Assembly: GCA_050633165.1 (NCBI GenBank)
Contig: JBOEFZ010000099.1
Location: 1-7,663 of the forward strand
Direction: 5' to 3'
DNA: 7,663 bases
From: TMED27 sp050633165
GTDB lineage: Bacteria > Pseudomonadota > Alphaproteobacteria > Micavibrionales > Micavibrionaceae
A program made the position numbers and the translations under genes. Each line of letters opens with the position of its first letter. Position 1 is the first letter of the stretch. Positions 1 to 6,040 of the stretch are shown here, one piece after another. A model generated the notes under the pieces. It saw nothing but the letters and a program-made list of their open reading frames with translations. It searched no databases and was not told the DNA's origin.

Positions 1-1
1 G

Positions 2-487
2 ATTTTGATGCGTATTAGGGCGCGAAATATATGGCTTACGCTATGGGTCGGGATTGCCGCGCTTGCGACGTTCTATGTCGCGGTGGAGGAGATTAGCTGG
101 GGGCAGCATATATTTGAATGGGGCACACCGGATTTTTGGCAACAGGTGAATGACCAAAGCGAGACAAATCTGCACAATACCTCTAGCTGGCTCGATCAAA
201 AGCCACGCGCGATTTTATTGATCGGGGTTATTGTTGGCGGGTTGATTATACCCTTGCTGACACGGATAAAGCCGGAAATTTTGCCGCAAACATTCACGAT
301 TATTTATCCATCAGCCATTCTTTCGGTCACGGCGGCACTGGCTTTGTTGGTGAAAATTATTGATAAAGGGCAGGATGCCGCTGACATCGTTTTGCTGAGC
401 CGCGCAAGCGAGGTTGAAGAATTATACCTCTTTTATTTTGTGCTACTATATTTAATCATCCTACGCCGCCGCGTTATGCAGCAATAA
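2..487 (+). CDS. Hypothetical multi-pass membrane protein with EEISWGQ motif, probably 5'-partial
   Basis: This is a small hydrophobic protein of unknown function. Counting from the ATG at 8, hydrophobic stretches suggest membrane segments at about residues 9-26, 68-87, 97-117 and 140-154. Between the first two lies a polar loop with the motif EEISWGQHIFEWGTP followed by ETNLHN. I recall a similar EE-SWGQ / NLHN signature in uncharacterised bacterial membrane proteins, but I cannot assign a function. The frame is open to the left edge, since the codons before the ATG at 8 are ATT TTG. No ribosome site is visible in the few upstream bases, and relatives seem to carry further N-terminal membrane segments, so the true start is probably outside the window. 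If it does start at 8, the protein has 159 residues. The C-terminus ends in a basic RRRVMQQ tail. Its last 27 nt overlap the 3' end of prmA on the opposite strand. Confidence 0.7.
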   Translation: MLMRIRARNIWLTLWVGIAALATFYVAVEEISWGQHIFEWGTPDFWQQVNDQSETNLHNTSSWLDQKPRAILLIGVIVGGLIIPLLTRIKPEILPQTFTIIYPSAILSVTAALALLVKIIDKGQDAADIVLLSRASEVEELYLFYFVLLYLIILRRRVMQQ

Positions 488-1372
488 TGTCGTCCAGCCA
501 TTGAGATGCGTGTGATCACGTAAGGTCAGATTTTGCGCCTTATAAGCGGCAATAACATCATCCGCTTGCTCATCCAGAATACCGGATAGAATGATATATC
601 CATTATCATCCAAAACCTTAACCATATCCGCCGCCATTTCTTTGAGCGGGCCCGCAAGGATATTGGCGATGATAAGCTCGTAAGGCGCTTTTTCGTTCAC
701 AATCGGCGCATTAAATCCGTTCCCATGCGCGGCAGTGAGGTTGCCTTTGCTGGTCGGGACATGATTGGCCTTTGCATGGCGCGCGGTAACATTTACCGCT
801 TCTTCATCATTATCAACCGCCAAAACCGGCGCTTTCCAAAGCTTCCATGCGGCAATCGCTAAAATCCCGCTGCCCGTCCCCATATCGAGGATATTCCACG
901 GGCAGACGCCTTGCTCATTTATATCCGCCATGGCGTTCAGGCATCCGGCCGTCGTGCCATGCTCGCCCGATCCAAACGCGGTCGCGGCATCAATTTGCAG
1001 CGTATAAGCACCCGCAGGGGGCGGCGTTTCATCATGTGATCCGTGGATAAAGAATTCCCCCACGCTAAAGGCCGGGAATTGTTGATAGGAATAAGAAAGC
1101 CAGTCACGATCCTCGATCTCCACCTCTTTTATTTCAAGCGGGTCGGGTAAAGCCAAGCCATGCATCTCGGCATTAAGAATAATACGCGCCTTAACCATAT
1201 CCAGCGCGGGCGCATCATCAAACAACCAATCCGCCGTCCAAGCGGCAGTATTGTCATTATCATCACGGATTGCAGTAAAAGAGGAGGCTTCTATACCTTC
1301 GGCAAGCTGCGCAATATTCGATTCTTTAAAGGAAGCAGGAAGGCGCAGTTTAATGGAGGTGAAGCTGATCAT
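461..1372 (-). CDS. prmA: Ribosomal protein L11 methyltransferase PrmA
   Basis: This is a cytoplasmic S-adenosylmethionine-dependent class I methyltransferase. PrmA enzymes trimethylate amino groups of ribosomal protein L11. The 303 residues match the usual family length of about 290-300. A less conserved N-terminal L11-recognition region (about 1-110) is followed by AFGSGEHGTT (132-141), the form of the PrmA FGTGxHxTT signature here. The SAM-binding glycine loop DMGTGSGILA is at 163-172, and the acidic ribose-binding position is at AVDND (185-189). NILAGPL (237-243) stands where many methyltransferases have NPPY. The C-terminal LSGIL (262-266) and GWTTLLL (292-298) are also typical. All SAM-binding motifs appear intact. 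The ATG at 1372 is the first start in frame, but no strong Shine-Dalgarno sequence lies next to it. It follows the FYDLN-family gene by 40 bp on the same strand and may be co-transcribed with it. Its 3' end overlaps the convergent membrane-protein gene. Confidence 0.95.
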   Translation of the reverse strand: MISFTSIKLRLPASFKESNIAQLAEGIEASSFTAIRDDNDNTAAWTADWLFDDAPALDMVKARIILNAEMHGLALPDPLEIKEVEIEDRDWLSYSYQQFPAFSVGEFFIHGSHDETPPPAGAYTLQIDAATAFGSGEHGTTAGCLNAMADINEQGVCPWNILDMGTGSGILAIAAWKLWKAPVLAVDNDEEAVNVTARHAKANHVPTSKGNLTAAHGNGFNAPIVNEKAPYELIIANILAGPLKEMAADMVKVLDDNGYIILSGILDEQADDVIAAYKAQNLTLRDHTHLNGWTTLLLHNAAA

Positions 1373-1412
1373 AAAATTACAATAACATCACCCCGCGCCA
1401 TGACGAACAGAA

Positions 1413-1814
1413 TTAATCCTTATCACTATCTGTCGTCAGGTCGACATCCCCTTCGAGACCGTCAAGATCATCACCATCTTCATCCAGATCATCCCCGCCC
1501 TCAAGGCTATCAAGGTCAAGATCACCGGCAACTTCGTCTTCCTCATCGCCGTCTTTTTCTTCAACGTCATCAAGGCTCACCGCATCTACGGCTTCGATCT
1601 CGCCTTCTTCTTCCACGGCCTCTTTCGCTGTTTTCTCCTCAACCTGCCCTTCAGCCGCCGCCGCGCGACCACGGCGGTTTTTCACCTCAATCTCGCCGGT
1701 AAATTCAGCGCCGCAAGACGGGCAGATAATCGGGCGTTTGTTCAAATCGTAAAAACGTGCTCCGCATCCGTTACAAATTCGCTTTAAGCCTCTTGGGTCT
1801 GCACTGGCGCTCAT
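1413..1814 (-). CDS. FYDLN_acid (TIGR02300) family zinc-ribbon protein with acidic tail
   Basis: This 133-residue protein has two clear parts. The N-terminus (about 8-40) holds a four-cysteine zinc-ribbon-like module, with CNGC at C14/C17 and CPSC at C31/C34. Between the pairs sits the family-defining FYDLN at 21-25. The rest, from about residue 57, is very rich in Asp and Glu with short DDLD/LEG repeats, and is likely disordered. This architecture defines the FYDLN_acid family, which is widespread in Alphaproteobacteria and functionally uncharacterised. Zinc binding is inferred from the cysteine spacing. The start is supported by CTCCT on the plus strand at 1823-1827, which reads AGGAG about 8 nt before the ATG on the coding strand. 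Nucleic-acid mimicry or chaperone-like roles have sequence logic given the acidic tail, but nothing here shows them. It lies directly upstream of prmA, which may hint at a link with translation. Confidence 0.9.
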   Translation of the reverse strand: MSASADPRGLKRICNGCGARFYDLNKRPIICPSCGAEFTGEIEVKNRRGRAAAAEGQVEEKTAKEAVEEEGEIEAVDAVSLDDVEEKDGDEEDEVAGDLDLDSLEGGDDLDEDGDDLDGLEGDVDLTTDSDKD

Positions 1815-1853
1815 TCTTTTATCTCCTGATCAATCAATGAATTTCGTAACCCC

Positions 1854-1882
1854 GAATTGCCCTATTTTCACCAAGCTGTCAA
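1854..1882 (-). promoter_or_regulatory. Possible promoter for the FYDLN-family gene and prmA
   Basis: On the minus strand a perfect TTGACA (plus-strand 1877-1882) lies about 60 bp upstream of the FYDLN gene start. At a 17-bp spacing the -10 position reads CAATTC, which is a poor match to TATAAT. The -35 match is what I see; promoter function is inferred from it and from the location in the divergent gap. Confidence 0.3.
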
Positions 1883-1912
1883 ACGAAAATCTGGGCGCGA
1901 TCGGGAAAGCAC

Positions 1913-1941
1913 TTGGTGTGCGCTTTATATCATTGTAAGAT
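1913..1941 (+). promoter_or_regulatory. Possible promoter for the thiolase-fadN unit
   Basis: TTGGTG (1913-1918) and TAAGAT (1936-1941) are separated by exactly 17 bp. They match the sigma-70 consensus at three and four of six positions, and lie about 70 bp upstream of the thiolase start. A second, isolated -10-like TACAAT at 1967-1972 is closer to the gene but has no good -35 partner. Both are weak in-sequence calls. Confidence 0.3.
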
Positions 1942-2011
1942 AAGAAAGTTTTAAGCATTTCCTGCGTACAATAAACATTCACATTATCGTTTTTCGAAAG
2001 GGTCAATCCTC

Positions 2012-3139
2012 ATGCAAACATCCGTTGTTATTTGCGGTTTTAAACGCTCCCCCATGCATTTTGCGAATAAGGGTGCCTTGGCGAAGGTCAGGCCCGATGA
2101 CATGGCGGCGGACGTGGTAAAGGCACTGGTTGCCGAGAGCGGCGTGAATGTCGATGATGTCGAAGATCTTATCATGGGCTGCGCCTTCCCCGAGGCCGAG
2201 CAAGGCTTTAATATCGCCAAACTCGTCGTGCAAAATGCCGACCTTCCTGTGACCATTGGCGGCGCGACGGTGAACCGGTTTTGCGGATCATCCATGACGG
2301 CGATCCATATGGCGGTCGGCGCGATTAATTCCGGCGCGGGCGATGCGTTTATCTGTGCGGGCGTGGAAAGCATGAGCCGCATCCCCATGGGCGGATTTAA
2401 CCCGCTCCCCAATCCAAAACTCTTTGAAAAATACCCCGCCGCGTACATTGGTATGGGAGAGACAGCAGAAAATTTAGCCAAAGAATATGAAATCGCGCGG
2501 GCGGACCAGGAAGAATTCGCAGTCGCCTCGCACCATAAGGCGGCGGCGGCGGCGAAGGATGGGAAATTCGATGATGAAATTGTACCGATTGGGGATGTGA
2601 AGACGGACGGAACAATCCGCCCCGATAGCTCGACCGAAAAACTCGCAACCTTAAAGCCTGCCTTCTTGAGCGATGGCAGCGTGACGGCGGCGACCTCCTC
2701 CCCGCTCACCGATGGGTCGGCGGCGGTGTTGGTATGTTCCGAAGAATATGCCGATAAAAACGGCCTACCGAAATTGGCACGGATCAAGAGCATCGCTGTC
2801 GCCGGATGCGGCGCGGAAATCATGGGCATCGGCCCTGTTCCGGCAACCGAAAAAGCGTTAGAGCGCGCTGGCCTGAAACTAAGCGATATTGATATTATAG
2901 AGCTGAACGAAGCCTTCGCCGCCCAAGGGCTTAGCGTGATTAAGGCGCTCGGCGCGGATATTGATAAGGTAAACTTAGACGGCGGCGCTATCGCCCTCGG
3001 CCACCCCTTGGGCACCTCCGGCGCGCGCATCACCGGAAAAGCCGCGAGCCTCCTCGCCCGCGAAGGCGCCAAATACGCCCTCGCCACCATGTGCATCGGC
3101 GGCGGGCAGGGTGTGGCAACAGTTCTGGAGGCGATTTAA
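2012..3139 (+). CDS. fadA: Acetyl-CoA C-acyltransferase (thiolase), beta-oxidation type
   Basis: This thiolase probably cleaves 3-ketoacyl-CoA with free CoA into acetyl-CoA and a shortened acyl-CoA, the last step of beta-oxidation in the cytoplasm. The full catalytic set is present. The nucleophilic cysteine is C91 in NRFCGSSM, NEAFA is at 299-303, the catalytic histidine is H331 in GHPLGTSGARI, and the second cysteine is C361 in CIGGGQG. The 375 residues are slightly shorter than the typical 385-400 of FadA-type enzymes. SSPLTDGSAAV at 229-239 matches the usual substrate-loop/active-site region. The start has GAAAGGG at 1996-2002, about 9 nt upstream. Its stop TAA overlaps the ATG of the fadN-like gene by one base, so the two are very likely translationally coupled and form one complex or pathway unit. 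A biosynthetic acetoacetyl-CoA thiolase is the alternative, but the neighbours favour degradation. The subfamily symbol is less certain than the enzyme class. Confidence 0.92.
   Translation: MQTSVVICGFKRSPMHFANKGALAKVRPDDMAADVVKALVAESGVNVDDVEDLIMGCAFPEAEQGFNIAKLVVQNADLPVTIGGATVNRFCGSSMTAIHMAVGAINSGAGDAFICAGVESMSRIPMGGFNPLPNPKLFEKYPAAYIGMGETAENLAKEYEIARADQEEFAVASHHKAAAAAKDGKFDDEIVPIGDVKTDGTIRPDSSTEKLATLKPAFLSDGSVTAATSSPLTDGSAAVLVCSEEYADKNGLPKLARIKSIAVAGCGAEIMGIGPVPATEKALERAGLKLSDIDIIELNEAFAAQGLSVIKALGADIDKVNLDGGAIALGHPLGTSGARITGKAASLLAREGAKYALATMCIGGGQGVATVLEAI
3127..3131 (+). promoter_or_regulatory. Ribosome binding site that decides the fadN start
   Basis: GGAGG lies 7 nt before the ATG at 3139, inside the last codons of the thiolase gene. 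An in-frame ATG at 3091 would add 16 residues (MHRRRAGCGN...) overlapping the thiolase. It lacks such a site, and the added residues precede the normal start of the Rossmann fold, so 3139 is preferred. Confidence 0.8.
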
Positions 3140-5544
3140 TGGCTGAAATCAAAAAAGTCGCAGTTATTGGATCAGGGGTTATGGGGAGCGGAATTGCTGC
3201 CCAGCTAACGAATGCGGGTATTCCGGTTGTTCTTTTGGATATTAAGGTGGAGGGCAAAGATTTGGCCGCCGATGCGGTGGGCAAGATGCTTAAAACCGAC
3301 CCTGCGCCCTTTATGCGCAAATCCAATGCAAAGATGATCACCTGCGGCACAATCGATGATGACCTCGACCTGATTGCCGATTGTGATTGGATTATCGAAG
3401 TTGTGCTGGAGAAGCTCGAGATCAAGCATGCGACCTACGCCAAGATCGAGGCCGCGCGCAAAAAGGGCTCGATCGTATCCTCAAATACGTCCACCATCCC
3501 GCTGCATAAACTCATCGAAGGGCAACCCGATAGTTTCGCCAAAGATTTCATGATCACCCATTTCTTCAACCCGCCGCGTTACATGCGCTTGCTGGAGCTT
3601 GTTGTGGGTGAAAAAACCGATGCGAAAGCAGCTCAAACCATCCGCGAGATTTGCGATGTCAAACTCGGCAAAGGCGTGGTGCAATGTCATGACACGCCGG
3701 GCTTCATCGCCAACCGCCTTGGTGTCTTCTGGCTCACCGCCGGTGTGAATGAATCCATCAAACAAAATGTCCCGATCGAGCTCGCTGATGCGGTGATGAG
3801 CAAACCGGTCGGCATTCCCAAAACAGGGGTCTTCGGCCTCATCGATCTTGTCGGGATCGATTTGATGCCCAAACTGAGCGATAGCTTGCTCAGCACCCTA
3901 CCCAAAGATGACGCCTATCGCGATGTATTCGTGGATCATAAATTCGTTCATGGCATGATCGATGCGGGCTATACGGGGCGCAAAGGCAAGGGTGGTTTTT
4001 ACCGCCTCAACCCCGACGCGCCAAAGGGCGTGAAGGAAAAGCAAGCCTTGCAAATTAACGCCGATTCATTCGAAGAGGCACAATATGGCGCCTCCATTAA
4101 GAAAAAAGCCGCAGCAGATAAGGCCGTTGCGGCGGGGCGCAAAGGCCTTCGCGCCGTTGTTGAAACAGACAGTGCGGGTGGGCGTTATGCATGGGCGGTT
4201 TTGCGCGATACGCTGACCTACGCCGCCTCGCTTGTCGGCGAGATTGCAGAAACCATCCATGATATCGATGAGGGGATGAAGCTCGGCTATAACTGGAAAA
4301 AAGGCCCGTTCGAGATGATCGACGCGCTCGGCGCGGATTGGTTTGCCGCAAAGCTTGCCGAGGATGGCATCACCGTTCCGAAAATCCTCAAAGATGTTGG
4401 AGACGGTACATTCTACAAAATTGAAAATGGCAGTATCCAATTCTTTGGCACCGACGGCAAATACCGTGATGTTGTGCGCCCCGACGGTGTGCTTCTTTTG
4501 CGCGATATTAAGCTTTCTTCCGAACCTGTGATGAAAAACGGCTCTGCCTCCGTTTGGGATATCGGGGATGGGGTGTTGTGTTTCGAGAAAACCTCGAAAA
4601 TGAATACCTTTGATGAGGCGATTTTTGCGCTATTGGTCAAGGCACAAAAGACGATCGAAGGCTCGGACGATTATAAGGCGCTCGTGATTTATAATGAGGC
4701 CTCTCATTTCAGCGCAGGGGCTAATCTCGGCCTCGCGATGTTCATGATTAATCTGGCGATGTACCCGCAAGTTGAGGAATTCGTCGCCACTGGACAACGC
4801 GTGTTTATGGGCCTGAAATACGCGCCCTTCCCTGTTGTGAGCGCACCATCAGGCATGGCATTGGGCGGTGGATGTGAAATCCTCCTATCCTCCGACGCGG
4901 TGCAGGCACATGCCGAAACCTATACCGGCCTTGTCGAGGTTGGCGTTGGCCTGATCCCCGGTTGGGGCGGGTGCAAGGAAATGATATTGCGCTTCCAAGA
5001 GCGCGAGAAAGCCGCGCATAGCAAAACGATTGAAACATTCGGACGCGATGCGGTTTGGTTCTCCCCCGATACAACACCCATGGGCGCAACGCGCAAAGCC
5101 TTCGAAACCATTGGCGTCGCGACAGTGGCTAAAAGCGCATTCGAGGCCATCGATATCGGCTATTTCCGCGATAGCGACGGCATCAGCATGAACCGCGACC
5201 GCTTGCTTTATGATGCCAAGGCGCGCGCATTGAAACTGGCGGATGGCTACGAAACGCCGGAAAAAATAGAAGACATTCGCCTCCCCGGTGCGGGCGGAAA
5301 AACCGCACTTGATCTCGCGGTGAGCGATTTACAAAAATCCGGCAAGGCCACCCCCTATGACGGCGTGGTGTCCGAACGCCTCGCCAATGTCCTATCGGGC
5401 GGCGATGCGGATTACACGGATATTTTGAGCGAGGATGATTTGCTAAAGCTAGAACTCTCCGAATTCATGCACCTCCTGCACAATGAAGGCACATTTGCAC
5501 GGATCGAGCATATGTTGACGAAGGGTAAACCGTTGCGGAATTAG
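3139..5544 (+). CDS. fadN: FadN-type 3-hydroxyacyl-CoA dehydrogenase/enoyl-CoA hydratase fusion
   Basis: This 801-residue bifunctional enzyme hydrates trans-2-enoyl-CoA and oxidises the resulting 3-hydroxyacyl-CoA with NAD. The N-terminal dehydrogenase begins with the NAD-binding loop GSGVMGSG at 11-18. It carries SSNTST (114-119), the catalytic H141 in THFFNPP, E153 twelve residues later, and N192 in the DTPGFIANRLG region. C-terminal dehydrogenase halves follow (about 190-290 and 340-405; GRKGKGGFY at 280-288). The hydratase/crotonase domain occupies about 475-690. It has an oxyanion-hole region HFSAGANLG (523-531), ALGGGCE with E580, and VEVGVGLIPGWGG with E600. These two glutamates match the enoyl-CoA hydratase acid/base pair, so both activities look intact. 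The domain order is the reverse of E. coli FadB/FadJ (hydratase first) and matches B. subtilis FadN. It is coupled to the upstream thiolase by a TAATG overlap. Confidence 0.93.
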   Translation: MAEIKKVAVIGSGVMGSGIAAQLTNAGIPVVLLDIKVEGKDLAADAVGKMLKTDPAPFMRKSNAKMITCGTIDDDLDLIADCDWIIEVVLEKLEIKHATYAKIEAARKKGSIVSSNTSTIPLHKLIEGQPDSFAKDFMITHFFNPPRYMRLLELVVGEKTDAKAAQTIREICDVKLGKGVVQCHDTPGFIANRLGVFWLTAGVNESIKQNVPIELADAVMSKPVGIPKTGVFGLIDLVGIDLMPKLSDSLLSTLPKDDAYRDVFVDHKFVHGMIDAGYTGRKGKGGFYRLNPDAPKGVKEKQALQINADSFEEAQYGASIKKKAAADKAVAAGRKGLRAVVETDSAGGRYAWAVLRDTLTYAASLVGEIAETIHDIDEGMKLGYNWKKGPFEMIDALGADWFAAKLAEDGITVPKILKDVGDGTFYKIENGSIQFFGTDGKYRDVVRPDGVLLLRDIKLSSEPVMKNGSASVWDIGDGVLCFEKTSKMNTFDEAIFALLVKAQKTIEGSDDYKALVIYNEASHFSAGANLGLAMFMINLAMYPQVEEFVATGQRVFMGLKYAPFPVVSAPSGMALGGGCEILLSSDAVQAHAETYTGLVEVGVGLIPGWGGCKEMILRFQEREKAAHSKTIETFGRDAVWFSPDTTPMGATRKAFETIGVATVAKSAFEAIDIGYFRDSDGISMNRDRLLYDAKARALKLADGYETPEKIEDIRLPGAGGKTALDLAVSDLQKSGKATPYDGVVSERLANVLSGGDADYTDILSEDDLLKLELSEFMHLLHNEGTFARIEHMLTKGKPLRN

Positions 5545-5648
5545 GGCCGGATTGCGGATTGACTAAATGCCTAAAATGCCGTCTAATTTTTACGGTTGGT
5601 TAATCTCTTATTTACTTCATTTTAAGATACGTAGCGTATTGTAATCAT

Positions 5649-5966
5649 ATGTTTTGGAATAAAAAAAATAAAACAAAACAGGAAAACACGGACAAACGGC
5701 CTCAAAGTCAGAGTTGTGTGGGGAGAGAGGGCCAGCGACCATTAGGTTCGAATTGCAGTTCTAGTGACAAAATTCGCGCCGAGGCGCTGGCTCATGCCCG
5801 TGCCGCCCGTGAAAATCTGGGTGAAGAGACGATCCAGAAAATCACCGAAATCATGAAAAACATGGAAAGTCAGCCAATTCGAAAAGCGCAAAAGCAGCTC
5901 GAAAATGTTGATTCCGGCCGTATGTTGGATGAGCTCCGCTGGATGCTGGATAACAAAGATAAGTAA
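5649..5966 (+). CDS. Small charged hypothetical protein within beta-oxidation cluster
   Basis: This is a 105-residue protein that I do not recognise with confidence. It starts MFWNKKNK, a hydrophobic tip followed by a lysine-rich stretch. Residues about 18-40 are rich in Ser, Gln and Gly, with two cysteines (C23, C36). From residue 41 to the end it is charged and predicted largely alpha-helical (KIRAEALAHARAARENLGEE, then a helix with ITEIMKNMES, then the C-terminal MLDELRWMLDN). The helical part, with its ARAARENLGEE phrase, resembles small alphaproteobacterial proteins I have a vague memory of, which supports it being real. There is no signal peptide or membrane segment. The ATG at 5649 has no clear Shine-Dalgarno sequence. 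It lies 104 bp after fadN and 74 bp before the acyl-CoA dehydrogenase, on the same strand. The AT-rich gap upstream has a -10-like TAAGAT at 5623-5628 but no well-spaced -35. Function is unknown; the location alone does not prove a role in fatty-acid metabolism. Confidence 0.6.
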   Translation: MFWNKKNKTKQENTDKRPQSQSCVGREGQRPLGSNCSSSDKIRAEALAHARAARENLGEETIQKITEIMKNMESQPIRKAQKQLENVDSGRMLDELRWMLDNKDK

Positions 5967-6007
5967 AAAACTCTCCATAAAAACCATCACATTTTAACCT
6001 TTTTGCG

Positions 6008-6030
6008 CTATACTATTAGAAGTAGCATAG
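6008..6030. promoter_or_regulatory. Imperfect dyad overlapping a -10-like site before the acyl-CoA dehydrogenase gene
   Basis: CTATACTA (6008-6015) and TAGCATAG (6023-6030) form an inverted repeat with 7 of 8 positions paired around a 7-nt centre. TATACT at 6009-6014 within the left arm is a good -10 match, though no convincing -35 precedes it. The element ends immediately before the ribosome binding site. It could be an operator for a TetR- or MarR-like repressor, or a small mRNA hairpin. Only the symmetry is directly seen. Confidence 0.35.
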
Positions 6031-6035
6031 AGGAG
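6031..6035 (+). promoter_or_regulatory. Strong ribosome binding site of the acyl-CoA dehydrogenase gene
   Basis: AGGAG, within the purine-rich run AGAGGAGAG, stands 5 nt before the ATG at 6041. It fixes the start of the dehydrogenase gene, whose first residues match the expected N-terminal extension of the family. Confidence 0.8.
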
Positions 6036-6040
6036 AGATC

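Noticed and set aside
1160..1702. A 180-codon plus-strand frame opposite prmA and the FYDLN-family gene
   Set aside because: The His/Arg/Pro-rich low-complexity C-terminus is the mirror of the Asp/Glu-rich tail of the FYDLN protein. It is a shadow frame with no independent support.
1869..1918. Perfect 7-bp inverted repeat CACCAAG...CTTGGTG in the divergent intergenic region
   Set aside because: The arms are separated by 36 nt, and about one such 7-bp match is expected by chance in a region of this size, so I do not call an operator.
1932..1972. ATTGTA...TACAAT inverted repeat upstream of the thiolase
   Set aside because: The 6-bp arms are 29 nt apart, too far for a typical dimer site and likely to occur by chance.
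1984..3096. A 370-codon open frame on the minus strand
   Set aside because: It lies antisense to the thiolase, which has all catalytic motifs. Its translation is Ser/Ala/Pro-rich with no recognisable domain, as expected from the codon bias of the opposite strand.
5545..5648. Possible terminator after fadN
   Set aside because: The gap is AT-rich and has T runs, but I find no stable GC-rich stem in front of them.
5744..5770. GGTTCGAAT resembling a tRNA T-arm
   Set aside because: There is no matching acceptor stem, anticodon arm or D-arm around it, and it lies in the reading frame of the small protein.
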